Position numbers and translations under genes: made by a program. A DNA stretch of 64,000 bases from Mobilicoccus caccae (GTDB lineage Bacteria > Actinomycetota > Actinomycetes > Actinomycetales > Dermatophilaceae), in NCBI RefSeq assembly GCF_030161635.1, contig NZ_BSUO01000001.1, positions 1,221,199 through 1,285,198 of the forward strand, in the 5' to 3' direction. The notes below the pieces were generated by a model. The model saw nothing but the letters and a program-made list of their open reading frames with translations, was not told where the DNA came from and ran no database searches. Below, in pieces: positions 29,056-40,188 of the stretch (position 1 is its first letter; each line of letters opens with the position of its first letter).

Positions 29056-32000
29056 GACCGTTCCCTTCGTGCGTCGGCGGCGAACTCGGAGGCTCCGCGG
29101 GTCGCCATCTCCTCGTACTCCGACCAGCGTCGGTCGACCTGGTCCTGACCGAGTTCGACGAGCCGCTCGGCCTCGGCGGGGTCGCTGGTCGCGAGGATGC
29201 GGAACCGCAACTCCTGATCGTGGTAGTCGCGCAACGGGATCCGCGGACGTGGCGAGTCCAGCAGGAACGGGTTGTCACCGCGCGAGCGCAGGATCGGGTT
29301 GTACCGCATCAACGGCCAGTGCCCGGAGTGCACCGCGCGGTACTGCTGGTCCAGGCCCTTGCGCATGTCGATGCCGTGGGCGATGCAGTGGCTGTACGCG
29401 ATGATCAGCGACGGGCCGTCGTAGGCCTCCGCCTCACGGAAGGCGCGCAGGGTCTGCTGGGGGTCGGCGCCCATCGCCACGCGGGCCACGTACACGTTGC
29501 CGTAGGCGGTGGCCTGCAGCGCCAGGTCCTTCTTGGCGGTCGTCTTGCCCGCCGAGGCGAACTTGGCCACGGCACCGAGCGGTGTCGACTTGCTCGACTG
29601 CCCACCGGTGTTGGAGTACACCTCGGTGTCCATGACGAGGATGTTGACGTCACGCCCGGAGGCGAGCACGTGGTCGACCCCGCCGGAGCCGATGTCGTAG
29701 GCCCAGCCGTCGCCGCCGACGATCCACACACTGCGGCGCACGAGGTGGTCGGCCACACTGCGTAGGTCCTCGACCCACGCGCCGTCCAGGTCGTCCAGCC
29801 TGGCCTTCAACAGCGACACCCGCGCCAGCTGCGCCTTGAGGTCGGACTCGTACCGCTGGGGTGCCTCGAGGATCTCCTCGACCAGGTCGGCGCCGATCTC
29901 CTCCCGCAACTGGCCCAGCCGCTTGCGGGCGAGTTCGGTCTGCAGGTCGGCGGCGAGTCGGAACCCGAGTCCGAACTCGGCGTTGTCCTCGAACAGGCTG
30001 TTGCTCCAGGCCGGTCCGCGACCCTCGGCGTTCTTGGTCCAGGGGGTCGTCGGCAGGTTGCCGCCGTAGATCGAGCTGCAGCCGGTCGCGTTGGCCACGG
30101 TCGCGCGGTCGCCGAACAACTGGGTGAGCAGCTTGAGGTAGGGCGTCTCGCCGCAGCCGGTGCAGGCGCCGGAGAACTCGAACAGCGGCTCGAGGAACTG
30201 GGTTCCGCGCACCGTGCCGAAGTCGACGCGCGCCCGGTCGTTGACGGGGATCGTCTCGAAGAACGCGACGTTGGCGATCTCCGCCTCCTTGCGCTCGCGC
30301 ACCGGGGAGAGGTTGATCGCCCGCCGGTTGGGGGCGCCGACCGGCTTGACCGGGCAGGCCTCCACGCACAGACCGCAACCGGTGCAGTCCTCCGGGTAGA
30401 TCTGGAGGGTGTACCGGGCGTCGGGGAGACCGACCGCGTCCAGGGGCGCCGACTGGAACGACTCCGGCGCGCCGGCCAGGGCCTTGGCCGAGTAGTGCCG
30501 GCTGCGGATGACGGCGTGCGGGCACACCAGGGAGCAATTGCCGCACTGGATGCAGGTGTTCGGGTCCCACTCGGCCACGATGTCGCTGATGTTGCGCTTC
30601 TCGAACGCCGTCGTGCCGCTGGGGTAGGAGCCGTCGACGGGCAGGGCGCTGACCGGCAGCTGATCGCCGCGGCCGGACAGCATGAGGGCGGTGACGTCCT
30701 TGACGAAGACCGGGGCGTGCGCCGGAACGGGCGCCAGCAGGTCGTGGCCGGAGGTGACCTGCTCCGGCACCTCGATCTCGTGCAGCGCCGCCAGCGCGTG
30801 GTCGACCGCGGCCTCGTTGCGGGCCACGACCTCGGCACCCCGGCGTCCGTACGTCGTGCGGATGGACTCCTTGACGCGCTCGATGGCGACCTCACGCGGC
30901 AGCACCCCGGAGATCGCGAAGAAGCACGTCTGCAGCACGGTGTTGGTGCGGTTGCCGAGGCCGGCCTCGCGCGACACGGAGTTGGCGTCGACCGCGAACA
31001 GGCGGATCTTCCGCTCGAGGATCGTCTGCTGCATCGGCCGCGGCAGGGAGTCCCAGACGTCGGCCGGCGGCAGCGGGCTGTTGAGGAGCAGCGTCGCGCC
31101 CTCGGCGGCGAACTCGAGCACGTCGACGCGCTCGAAGATCGACGTGTGGTGGCACCCGATGAACGACGCCGAGGACACCAGGTAGGGCGCCCGGATGGGC
31201 TCCTTGCCGAAGCGCAGGTGCGACACGGTCCGTGAGCCCGACTTCTTGCTGTCGTAGACGAAGTAGCCCTGGGCGTGGAACTCGCCCTGGCCGCCGAGGA
31301 TCTTGATCGTGTTCTTGTTGGCGCCCACCGTGCCGTCGGACCCGAGGCCGTAGAAGACGGCGCCGACCGTCGACTCGTCGAACAGGTCGAGGGAGTCGTC
31401 GTAGTCGATCGAGGTGCCCGACACGTCGTCGACGATGCCGACGGTGAAGCGCGGGCGAGGTGTCTCCGAGGCCAGCTCGTCGAACACGCCCACGACCATG
31501 CCGGGGGTGAACTCCTTGCTCGAGAGTCCGTACCGACCGCCGATGACGCGGGGCATCTCCTCCAGGTCGCCGCGGCCGTAGGCCTCGCCGACCGTGGACA
31601 GCACGTCGAGGAACAGCGGCTCGCCGCCGGAACCCGGCTCCTTGGTGCGATCGAGAACGGCGATGCGGCGCACGCTCTTCGGTATCGCGGCGAGGACCTG
31701 GGCCGCCGGCCACGGCCGGTACAGACGGATCTGCAGCACACCGACCCGGCGTCCCTGCGCGGTGAGGTGCTCGACCGTCTGGATCGCCGTCTCGGCACCG
31801 GAGCCCATGATGACGACGATCTGCTCGGCCTCGGGGTCACCGACGTATTCGACGAGGTTGTACCGGCGCCCGACGCGCGCGGCGAACTCGTCCATGGCCT
31901 GCTGCACGACCCCCGGCGCGGCCGCATAGAACGGGTTGACCGTCTCACGCGACTGGAAGTAGGTGTCGGGGTTCTGCGCGGTGCCGCGGATGAAGGGGTG

Positions 32001-32624
32001 CTCGGGGGACAACGCCCGGCCACGGTGATCGCAGATCAGCGAGGCGGGGACGAGCGTGCGCAGGTCCTCATCGCTGAGGTACTCGATCGAGTTGAGTTCG
32101 TGGGAGGTGCGGAACCCGTCGAAGAAGTGGATGAACGGGATGCGGGCGCGCAACGTCGACAACTGCGCGACGAGGGCGAGGTCGTGCGCCTCCTGCACCG
32201 ACGCCGACGCGAGCAGGGCGAAGCCCGTCTGCCGCACGGCCATGACGTCCTGCTGGTCGCCGAAGATCGACAACCCCTGCGTCGCGAGGGCGCGGGCCGC
32301 CACGTGGAAGACCGTCGAGGTGAGCTCACCGGCGATCTTGTACATGTTCGGGATCATGAGCAGCAGGCCTTGGCTGGCCGTGAACGTCGTGGACAACGCC
32401 CCGCCCTGCAACGCCCCGTGCGCCGTGCCCGCCGCCCCCGCCTCCGACTGCATCTCCATCACCGTGGGCACCGTGCCCCACACGTTGGTGCGCCCGAGAG
32501 CGGCCCACTCGTCGGCCAGTTCGGCCATCGTCGAGGAGGGGGTGATGGGGTAGATGCTGCACAACTCGTTGAGACGGAAGGCCACCGAGGCAGCCGCCTC
32601 GTTGCCGTCGACGATCTTCCTCAT
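29052..32624 (-). CDS. nifJ: Pyruvate:ferredoxin (flavodoxin) oxidoreductase
   Basis: The 1190-residue fused-domain PFOR is intact. It shows an N-terminal MRKIVDGNEAAASVAFRLNE and CSIYPITPSSTMAELAD, a gamma domain around KILGGQGEFHAQGY, two 4Fe-4S motifs (CIQCGNCSLVCPH, CTGCGLCVEACPVKP), the proximal-cluster CTGCGETPYLKL, the thiamine diphosphate loop GGDGWAYDIGSGG and a late SHCIAHGIDM. It oxidises pyruvate to acetyl-CoA and CO2 while reducing ferredoxin or flavodoxin in the cytoplasm. ATG 32624 is preferred; the open frame upstream overlaps the GltD-like gene. The PFOR is flanked by a GltD-like reductase and a DHOD-like flavoprotein, implying a dedicated electron acceptor or donor set. Confidence 0.95.
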   Translation of the reverse strand: MRKIVDGNEAAASVAFRLNELCSIYPITPSSTMAELADEWAALGRTNVWGTVPTVMEMQSEAGAAGTAHGALQGGALSTTFTASQGLLLMIPNMYKIAGELTSTVFHVAARALATQGLSIFGDQQDVMAVRQTGFALLASASVQEAHDLALVAQLSTLRARIPFIHFFDGFRTSHELNSIEYLSDEDLRTLVPASLICDHRGRALSPEHPFIRGTAQNPDTYFQSRETVNPFYAAAPGVVQQAMDEFAARVGRRYNLVEYVGDPEAEQIVVIMGSGAETAIQTVEHLTAQGRRVGVLQIRLYRPWPAAQVLAAIPKSVRRIAVLDRTKEPGSGGEPLFLDVLSTVGEAYGRGDLEEMPRVIGGRYGLSSKEFTPGMVVGVFDELASETPRPRFTVGIVDDVSGTSIDYDDSLDLFDESTVGAVFYGLGSDGTVGANKNTIKILGGQGEFHAQGYFVYDSKKSGSRTVSHLRFGKEPIRAPYLVSSASFIGCHHTSIFERVDVLEFAAEGATLLLNSPLPPADVWDSLPRPMQQTILERKIRLFAVDANSVSREAGLGNRTNTVLQTCFFAISGVLPREVAIERVKESIRTTYGRRGAEVVARNEAAVDHALAALHEIEVPEQVTSGHDLLAPVPAHAPVFVKDVTALMLSGRGDQLPVSALPVDGSYPSGTTAFEKRNISDIVAEWDPNTCIQCGNCSLVCPHAVIRSRHYSAKALAGAPESFQSAPLDAVGLPDARYTLQIYPEDCTGCGLCVEACPVKPVGAPNRRAINLSPVRERKEAEIANVAFFETIPVNDRARVDFGTVRGTQFLEPLFEFSGACTGCGETPYLKLLTQLFGDRATVANATGCSSIYGGNLPTTPWTKNAEGRGPAWSNSLFEDNAEFGLGFRLAADLQTELARKRLGQLREEIGADLVEEILEAPQRYESDLKAQLARVSLLKARLDDLDGAWVEDLRSVADHLVRRSVWIVGGDGWAYDIGSGGVDHVLASGRDVNILVMDTEVYSNTGGQSSKSTPLGAVAKFASAGKTTAKKDLALQATAYGNVYVARVAMGADPQQTLRAFREAEAYDGPSLIIAYSHCIAHGIDMRKGLDQQYRAVHSGHWPLMRYNPILRSRGDNPFLLDSPRPRIPLRDYHDQELRFRILATSDPAEAERLVELGQDQVDRRWSEYEEMATRGASEFAADARRERS

Positions 32625-32658
32625 GAGGACGAGTCCTTCCTGATCTGCCGGCGGCGGT

Positions 32659-34289
<1,631 letters not shown>

Positions 34290-34317
34290 GTGGTCCTCGA
34301 TTCCGAAGGATTCTGCT

Positions 34318-34332
34318 GTAGCTCGACGCTAC
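34318..34332. promoter_or_regulatory. Inverted repeat upstream of the GltD-like/PFOR genes
   Basis: GTAGC-TCGAC-GCTAC is a perfect 5-bp dyad 29 nt before the GltD-like start, within the 156-bp gap after the hypothetical gene. On the coding strand TAGCGT resembles a -10 box, so the dyad could be an operator. The remainder of the gap shows nothing else. Confidence 0.3.
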
Positions 34333-34445
34333 GCAGGACCACGGCATTCCTTTGGGGACCTTCGTCCGGGATTCGCACGGAAGATCCGGTGTTTCGCCCG
34401 CGGATCCGCCCTGACGATGCGGGCGTCGAGGCCGGCGGTGCGGCG

Positions 34446-34808
34446 TCAGTGGCGGCGCAGCACGGCGCGGACGGCGGCCTGGACGACCTTCTCGTCCTCG
34501 GTGCCGTCCCCCGGCGCGGGACGCCGTCCGGCGTCGGCGCCGTCCTCGGCGAGGAAGGACACGGCTCCGGACAGGACGGCGCGGCGGTCGGAGTCGTAGT
34601 GGTGCCACCCGGCGAGCAGGGCCTCGAGCTCCGAAACCAGGTGTGTCCGGGGCGATTCGGACATCTGCTCATGCAGTGTCGCGATCAGATCGCCCGGATC
34701 GTCCGCGTCGCTGCACAGAGGCGCCACGCGGCTCCACAGCTCGCCCAGATCGCGGCTGAAACTGCCGAGCACAAGGGAATTGGAGGACCCGTCGAGAGAA
34801 ACCATCAT
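34446..34808 (-). CDS. Hypothetical 120-residue protein
   Basis: A 120-residue soluble, acidic protein begins MMVSLDGSSNSLVLGSFSRD and is mostly helical, with a Gly/Ala/Asp linker (EDGADAGRRPAPGDGTEDE) before a short C-terminal helix (KVVQAAVRAVLRRH). I recognise no family, motif or signal peptide, and there is no strong Shine-Dalgarno, so the exact start (first or second ATG) is uncertain. The reading frame has the strong third-position GC of the neighbouring genes. It lies between dapB and the PFOR cluster and could be a small accessory protein of either or neither. Confidence 0.5.
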   Translation of the reverse strand: MMVSLDGSSNSLVLGSFSRDLGELWSRVAPLCSDADDPGDLIATLHEQMSESPRTHLVSELEALLAGWHHYDSDRRAVLSGAVSFLAEDGADAGRRPAPGDGTEDEKVVQAAVRAVLRRH

Positions 34809-34952
34809 GAGTCACCACCGCACTGAGGTCGTCGGGCGCCCTCCACACTAGAGGCCCGGACGGAGGTTCGGCGAGTCCATGCGGACATCGTCATGAAGCC
34901 GTGACCGATGCGGCTCCCACCCGCTCGCCGCCGACGTGCGTGGACCCGCCGA

Positions 34953-34958
34953 TAGGGT
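34953..34958 (+). promoter_or_regulatory. -10 element of dapB
   Basis: TAGGGT lies 38 nt before the dapB ATG and upstream of a GGAGGAG ribosome site (34981-34987), giving a leadered transcript. I see no strong -35. Confidence 0.45.
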
Positions 34959-34995
34959 GGGCCGACACCGATCGCACGACGGAGGAGTACGGGAC

Positions 34996-35742
34996 ATGGA
35001 GCGGATCCGGGTGGCCGTCATCGGAGCGGCCGGACGCATGGGGAGCACCGTGTGCACGGCCGTCGAGGGCGCGGACGACCTCGACCTCGTCGCGCGGATC
35101 GACGTCGGCGACGAGCTCGCAGACCTGGGCGGCGCGGACGTCGCCGTGGACTTCTCGGTGCCGGACGCCTCGCCGGGCAACGTCGCGCACTGCATCTCGC
35201 GCGGGGTGCATGTCGTCGTGGGTGCCACGGGATGGGACGAGAGCAGGCTCGCCGCGGTGCGTGCCGACCTCGCGAAGACGCCGGACCTCGGCGTGCTCGT
35301 CGCGCCGAACTTCGCCCTGGGCGCGGTGCTGATGATGAAGTTCGCGCAGCAGGCCGCGAGGTTCTACGAGTCCGTCGAGATCGTCGAACTGCACCACCCG
35401 AACAAGGTGGACGCGCCGTCGGGAACGGCGGCCAACACCGCCCGCCTCATCGGCGAGGCCCGCGCCGACGCCGGCCTGCCGCCCATGCCCGACGCCACCG
35501 AGCAGGACCCCGACGGGGCGCGCGGGGCGCAGCTGCACGGCGTCCACGTCCACTCGGTGCGCCTGCGGGGCCTGGTGGCCCATCAGGAGGTGCTCCTCGG
35601 CGGTGAGGGCGAGATGCTGACGATCCGCCACGACTCGTTCGACCGCGTCGGGTTCATGCCCGGCGTCCTGACCGGCGTCCGCAAGGTCGCCGCGCACCCG
35701 GGGCTGACCGTCGGGCTCGAGCACTACCTCGATCTGGGCTGA
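34996..35742 (+). CDS. dapB: 4-hydroxy-tetrahydrodipicolinate reductase
   Basis: The 248-residue enzyme has the N-terminal NAD(P)-binding loop VAVIGAAGRMGSTV, the VVVGATGW strand and the diagnostic catalytic/substrate motif ELHHPNKVDAPSGTA (about 131-145). DapB makes tetrahydrodipicolinate for lysine and meso-diaminopimelate of the cell wall. The usual actinobacterial neighbour dapA is 13 kb away here because the glycosyltransferase and cstA/thyA blocks lie between them. GGAGGAG precedes the ATG by 8 nt. It is convergent with the glycosyltransferase operon (13 nt between stops). Confidence 0.95.
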   Translation: MERIRVAVIGAAGRMGSTVCTAVEGADDLDLVARIDVGDELADLGGADVAVDFSVPDASPGNVAHCISRGVHVVVGATGWDESRLAAVRADLAKTPDLGVLVAPNFALGAVLMMKFAQQAARFYESVEIVELHHPNKVDAPSGTAANTARLIGEARADAGLPPMPDATEQDPDGARGAQLHGVHVHSVRLRGLVAHQEVLLGGEGEMLTIRHDSFDRVGFMPGVLTGVRKVAAHPGLTVGLEHYLDLG

Positions 35743-35755
35743 GACCCCGCCCGCG

Positions 35756-36886
35756 TCACCGTGACTCGAGGCTGAGGTGGCGACCGCGCAGCAGCGTGGT
35801 CCGCCTGCCTCGGCGAGAGGTGGGCGACGTCATCTCGGCGATGATCCGTTCGTAGGCGTCCAGCATCGCCGAGAGCGACAGGCGGGAGAGGGCCTCCTGC
35901 CGCACCTGCCGGCGATCGAGCGCGAGAGCCTGCGGCACGGCCGCGGCGAGCGCGAGCGCCGGGTCGCCGCCCGGGCCGGGATCGGGAACCGCCACACCCC
36001 CGTGAGTGCCCACGACCTCGGGCAGGCCACCGCGGGCGAGGACGATGGCGGGGGTGCCGCACATCATCGCCTCGGCGGCCACGAGACCGAACGGCTCGTC
36101 CCACCGCGGCGTCACCAGGGCGGCGGCGCTGCGTCCCACGATGCGCCGGATGCGGTCGTGGGGCAGGTGCCCGAGGTGGCGGATCGCACCTCCGAGCAGC
36201 GGCTCGACGTCCTGGGCGTAGTGGGCGGCGTCGCTGACGGGCCCGATGATCGACAGCCGGCGGCCGGCACGCCGGGCGGCCCGGATGGCGATCGGCAGCC
36301 CCTTCTCGGGGGTGATGCGCCCGACCCACACGAGGCCGTCGCCGCCGGGACCCGCGACGAACGTGGTCTCGTCGATGCCGTTGGGGATCACGTCGATGTC
36401 GGGGATGGTCGTCCACATCCGCGCCATCGCCGCGCTGACCGCCACGAACCTACTGCCGGGCGCCGCCAGCGAGGCGCCGTGTTCGAGCCACGGCAGCGGA
36501 GGGGTGTGCAATGTCGTGAGCACGGGTGCGGGCAGCAGGGAACTGAGGGAGAGCGGCAGGTGATGCAGGCTGTGATTGAGCACGAGGTCGACATCGCGTC
36601 GCTGGGCGAGGTCGAGCGTCGCGACCGTGAACGCGTGGTGATCGGTGAGGAACTGCGGCGTCGGCAGGTGCGGGTCGTTGCGGGCGGTGACGCTGAGCTC
36701 CGGCGGCCCGGGGTAGGGGACGAGCTCGTCGGCCAGGTCCGGCGGTGTGCCCTGACCCGCGTACAGGCGCACCCGATGGCCGAGCCGTCGTAATCCGCCG
36801 ACGATGGCCGAGACGATCGACTCCTGGCCGCCCGCGTAGGGCTCGCCGAGGTGGTTCCAGTTGGGGGCGAGGACGGTCAGCCTCAT
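35756..36886 (-). CDS. GT4-family glycosyltransferase
   Basis: The 376-residue GT-B enzyme has the N-terminal YAGGQESIVSAIVGGLRRLG donor-side loop, IDVIPNGIDETTF at the domain junction, VWVGRITPEKG, and the retaining-GT4 motif E-x7-E in WDEPFGLVAAEAMMCG, followed by GGLPEVV. It transfers a sugar from an NDP-sugar (sugar unknown) to a growing glycan at the cytoplasmic membrane face. It is the last gene of a six-gene operon; its ATG overlaps the upstream stop (ATGA). The Arg-rich C-terminal tail may be membrane-associated. Intact. Confidence 0.86.
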   Translation of the reverse strand: MRLTVLAPNWNHLGEPYAGGQESIVSAIVGGLRRLGHRVRLYAGQGTPPDLADELVPYPGPPELSVTARNDPHLPTPQFLTDHHAFTVATLDLAQRRDVDLVLNHSLHHLPLSLSSLLPAPVLTTLHTPPLPWLEHGASLAAPGSRFVAVSAAMARMWTTIPDIDVIPNGIDETTFVAGPGGDGLVWVGRITPEKGLPIAIRAARRAGRRLSIIGPVSDAAHYAQDVEPLLGGAIRHLGHLPHDRIRRIVGRSAAALVTPRWDEPFGLVAAEAMMCGTPAIVLARGGLPEVVGTHGGVAVPDPGPGGDPALALAAAVPQALALDRRQVRQEALSRLSLSAMLDAYERIIAEMTSPTSRRGRRTTLLRGRHLSLESR

Positions 36887-37818
36887 CTGCGGCCTCCGAA
36901 CGCGTCGTGGGGAGCGAGGGCCGCCAGGGCGATCTCGCGGAAGCGGTCGAGCGATCCGGGGTCGAGGACCCCGCGGGAGATCAGCTCGCGCAGGCAGACC
37001 AGCCCGAGTCCGATCGAGCCGTAGGCGCCGCACGCGAGCAGGACGGCGCAGCGCAGGGTGTCCTCGGGAACCGCCCCGAGCGTGGTGAGGTCGCGGACGT
37101 AGAGCATGTCCGCCTCCACCAGGTGTCGGGAGTGGGCCTGCAGCGGGTCGTGCCACCCGATCGGCGCCAGGGGCCACGTGCGGCTCGTGACGAAGCAGTG
37201 GGGGACGAGGCCGGCCTCACGGAGGCGGAGGTCGACGTCGGCGAAGGTCGGCGCCCCCTCGTAGAGCCGGTGGAACCCGACCTCCACCTGAACGGCGAAC
37301 ACCGTCGCGAGCAGCCGGTCCGCCCCGTCCAGCACGGCCCGCTCGCTGCCCTGCACGTCGAGGGCGAGAAGATCGGCGCGCTCGAGCTCGGGGACGTCGT
37401 CGAGACGCACCGTGGCCACGGGCATCCGGTCGAGCACCTCGGCGAGGCGCGGGAAGTCGGTGAGCACGGCGAGTTGGGCGGCGTCGGGCTCGAACAGGGA
37501 GGAGAATCCGGCGGCGGCGCATCGACGCAGCTCGTGGGTGCCGCCGTCGCCGACGGCATGCCCGAGGTGCCGGGCATGCTCACCGGCGTGTTCCGCCAGG
37601 GCCGCGAGCGCCACGGGGTCGGGTTCGAAGCCGGTCACGCGCGCGAGCCCGGACTCCAGCAGCGCCGCGTAACAGGGCGGTTCGCCGACCAGCGGGCTCG
37701 CGCCGACGTCGACGACCTCGAGGAGTCGATCGGGGGCGACGAGCTCGGCGAGAGCGAGGAGGGCGTCGCCGGTGACCAGCGGGCCGAGGTGGTCGGTCAT
37801 CGCGTCGTCGGCGGTCAT
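36883..37818 (-). CDS. FkbM-family SAM-dependent methyltransferase
   Basis: The 311-residue protein has a SAM-binding motif I LLEVVDVGASPLVGEP, an acidic GFEPDPVALAAL strand, and the FkbM signature LLALDVQGSERAVLDGADRL then QVEVGFHRLYEGAPTFADVD. FkbM enzymes O-methylate sugars or polyketides; in a glycosyltransferase operon a sugar O-methyltransferase is likely, perhaps capping the glycan. The start is ATG 37818, with AAGGAA upstream, overlapping the stop of the repaired GT2 gene (ATGA). The C-terminal 80 residues are not part of the SAM domain. Confidence 0.82.
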   Translation of the reverse strand: MTADDAMTDHLGPLVTGDALLALAELVAPDRLLEVVDVGASPLVGEPPCYAALLESGLARVTGFEPDPVALAALAEHAGEHARHLGHAVGDGGTHELRRCAAAGFSSLFEPDAAQLAVLTDFPRLAEVLDRMPVATVRLDDVPELERADLLALDVQGSERAVLDGADRLLATVFAVQVEVGFHRLYEGAPTFADVDLRLREAGLVPHCFVTSRTWPLAPIGWHDPLQAHSRHLVEADMLYVRDLTTLGAVPEDTLRCAVLLACGAYGSIGLGLVCLRELISRGVLDPGSLDRFREIALAALAPHDAFGGRR

Positions 37819-39103
37819 GAGCGTTCCTTGTCGTGGGAGGTGCCGGTCGAGGCCGGCAGGGTGTCGGGGCGGCGCCATCCCCACTCGGCTTCGAGCCGCC
37901 CGTCGGGGCGGGGGCGCGGACGGCGGGATCGGGGCGGGGCGGCGGTATCGGCTCGCCGCGGGCCCGGTCCCGGGTGCGCTGGAGGATCAGGCCCGGATGA
38001 TGCCGCGGCGCGTCGGCGCAGAGATCAGAGAGCGGCCGCAGCAGCCGCACCGGCCGGTCGAGACGTGCGCGAAAGCGCGCGCGGGCCAGGGAGATCGCGG
38101 GGGCCGGCCCGTGGGTCACGCGGGGATCGGAGGCAGGCCAGAGGCCGTCCCGCAAGACGGCGCCGTCGCGCAGCCAGACCTGCGCGTCCGTGCCCCGCAC
38201 GAGGTCGGCGCAGGTGAGCAGGACGTCCACCGGGCGCAGACCCGTGTCCTCGAACTCGACGACGACGTCGGGGTGCTCCCAGAACAATCCGGGGTCGCGC
38301 GCACCGGGCACGGTCACCGTGCGCGCCACGCGCACCGTCTCGGCGTTGGCTCGCGCGAGGACGGCATCGGCGGTCGACGACGTGGCCGATGCCTCGTCCC
38401 GGCCGGCCGCGTCGGGGCCGTCGTGCCAGGCGAGCGCCGACGCCTCGTGCGCCAGGTCCGCGCCCGCGAGCCAGGCGCGCTGGGCGAACTCCCAGTCCTC
38501 CCCGCCGTATCCGACGAAGCTCTCGTCGAAGCCCCCGGTCACCTCGAACAGGTCGGGGGTGATGGCGAGGACGGCGCTGATGACGTACCGGTAGGACGTG
38601 TCGTCGGCCCGCCGCAGGTCGTCCGTGCGGGCGTACCCCTCCTCCAGCCAGGTGGTGTCCGCCAGGATGCGCGCGGGGTCGGGGGCGGCGACGAACTCGG
38701 CGACCTCGGCGGGGCTCAGACCGGTGAGGTCGGCGTAGCGGCGCCGGCCGACCACCAGGGCCCGCCGGTTTGGGGCGCCCGCGGCGACGCGCTCCAGCCT
38801 GGCGGCCATGCGCTCGATGTAATCGGGGCCGGGGATCGTGTCGCCGTCGAGGAACAGCAGGGCCTGCGGGGTCCCGCCGGCGAGGAGAGCGCGGGCGCCG
38901 AGGTTGCGGGCCGCGGCCGCGCGGAATCCCTGGTCCTCCTGCCGCACCACGTCCACGGGACAGGCGCGAACGCCGGGGTCGGGGGCGACCTGTGAGCCGT
39001 CGTCGGCGACGACGACCCGCACGTCCTCGACCCGCTCCAGGGCGCTGAGCACGCGATCGAGCCCCACGGGGTCCTCGTAGTGCACGACGACGACGCCGAT
39101 CAC
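37815..39103 (-). CDS. GT2-family glycosyltransferase (frameshifted near C terminus)
   Basis: The 429-residue (repaired) GT-A enzyme begins IGVVVVHYEDPVGLDRVL. It has VVVADDGSQ, the metal-binding DxD in LLFLDGDTIPGPDYI, and the acceptor-side GYGGEDWEFAQRAWLAG motif (galactosyltransferase-type GGED). The C-terminal 200 residues are variable. The frame is lost at GGGGG 37910-37914; one extra base gives RPDGRLEAEWGWRRPDTLPA and a stop that overlaps the methyltransferase ATG by 4 nt, matching every other junction in the operon. The GTG start overlaps the upstream stop (GTGA). The sugar specificity is unknown. Confidence 0.84.
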
Positions 39104-40188
39104 GACCGCGCCCGAAGGAGTCGTGGCGAACCCGCGGCGGACCAGGTGTGGAGCACCCGGGCGAGCCGGGCTGCGACCTCGGTGGGGTCGGGGCCGACCT
39201 CGACCCCGCCCAGCCAGGTGAGCCCAGGGTCGGCCAACGCGGCGTGTGCCGCGGCGGCCAGGTCGGGGTGGGGGAGTCCGGGGCCGTAGCGGAACAGGGC
39301 TCCGGGGCAGCGTGATTCGAGCTCGTCGACGTACGCACCGGCGGGCACCAGCGGACGTCGGCCCGCGGCCAGCCAGGAGCCGATCGACCCCGAGGCCGAC
39401 ACGTGCACGTGCGGAGCGAGGGGCACCGCGGCCGCTCGCAACTGCGCGAGCACGGCGTCCTCGGGCACGTAACCCGTCGCGGTGAACTCGCGCCCGAGCG
39501 CCGTCGCCCGGGCTTGCAGGTCGGTGACGAGGTGCTCATGACCGGGTGAGACGGCACCGAGCGCGAGGACCCCCACGTCGGCGGGGAGCGAGGCCAGGGC
39601 CTCCACGGCCTGCTGGTGGCCCTTGCCGGGGTAGAGGTAGCCGAAGACCACCAACCGGCGCGGGCCGGTCGGGGATGTCGCGGGCGCGACGGACGCGACG
39701 GGGTCGAGCCGGTCGATCGGCAGCGGGACGACCTGGATCGGGCCCGAGGTCAGGCCCTCGGCCGTGAGGGCGTCGAGCAGCAGCGTGCGCTCGTGCTCGC
39801 TGCCCACGACGACTCCCCGCGCGACCGAGGCCATCCGTGCGTAGGCGGCTCGGCGCCGTTCGTGGCGCCCCGGACCGTCGGCCGGCTGAGGCAGGTCGTG
39901 GAGCATGAGAGAGACCGCCCCGGCTCGGGATTCGGCGAACTCGGCCACGATGTCGGCGCACTCGGTCGCCGTCGGAGCGAGGAGGTGGTCGGTGAGATGC
40001 AGGTGTACCAGCGGCGCCTCCGGGACGGCGGCCAGGGCCGTGGTCACCTGCGCCGGGGAGTCCACCCCGTCGGGGAGCACCCGATGCACGGCGTGCTCGG
40101 CCAGCGGCGCACGGGAGAGCAGGTCGAGCGCGTGCCGGGTCACCCCGTGCCGCTGCGGCCCGGGGACGACGTGCCGGACGCGGGTCAT
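39100..40188 (-). CDS. GT-B (GT4-like) glycosyltransferase
   Basis: The 362-residue protein has an N-terminal half with VRHVVPGPQRHGVTRHALDL and a DLPQPADGPGRHE loop. The C-terminal Rossmann half shows RLVVFGYLYPGKGHQQAVEA, TGYVPEDAVLAQLRAA and HVHVSASGSIGSWLAAGR, where the usual E-x7-E is replaced by a Ser/Gly-rich loop. The fold is GT-B, most like GT4, but the missing second acidic residue leaves the mechanism open. Both ends overlap neighbours by 4 nt (ATGA in front, GTGA behind). Intact. Confidence 0.75.
   Translation of the reverse strand: MTRVRHVVPGPQRHGVTRHALDLLSRAPLAEHAVHRVLPDGVDSPAQVTTALAAVPEAPLVHLHLTDHLLAPTATECADIVAEFAESRAGAVSLMLHDLPQPADGPGRHERRRAAYARMASVARGVVVGSEHERTLLLDALTAEGLTSGPIQVVPLPIDRLDPVASVAPATSPTGPRRLVVFGYLYPGKGHQQAVEALASLPADVGVLALGAVSPGHEHLVTDLQARATALGREFTATGYVPEDAVLAQLRAAAVPLAPHVHVSASGSIGSWLAAGRRPLVPAGAYVDELESRCPGALFRYGPGLPHPDLAAAAHAALADPGLTWLGGVEVGPDPTEVAARLARVLHTWSAAGSPRLLRARS

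Noticed and set aside
29052..32624. nifJ as a sign of nitrogen fixation
   Set aside because: PFOR is widespread in non-fixers and no nif gene is present in the window.
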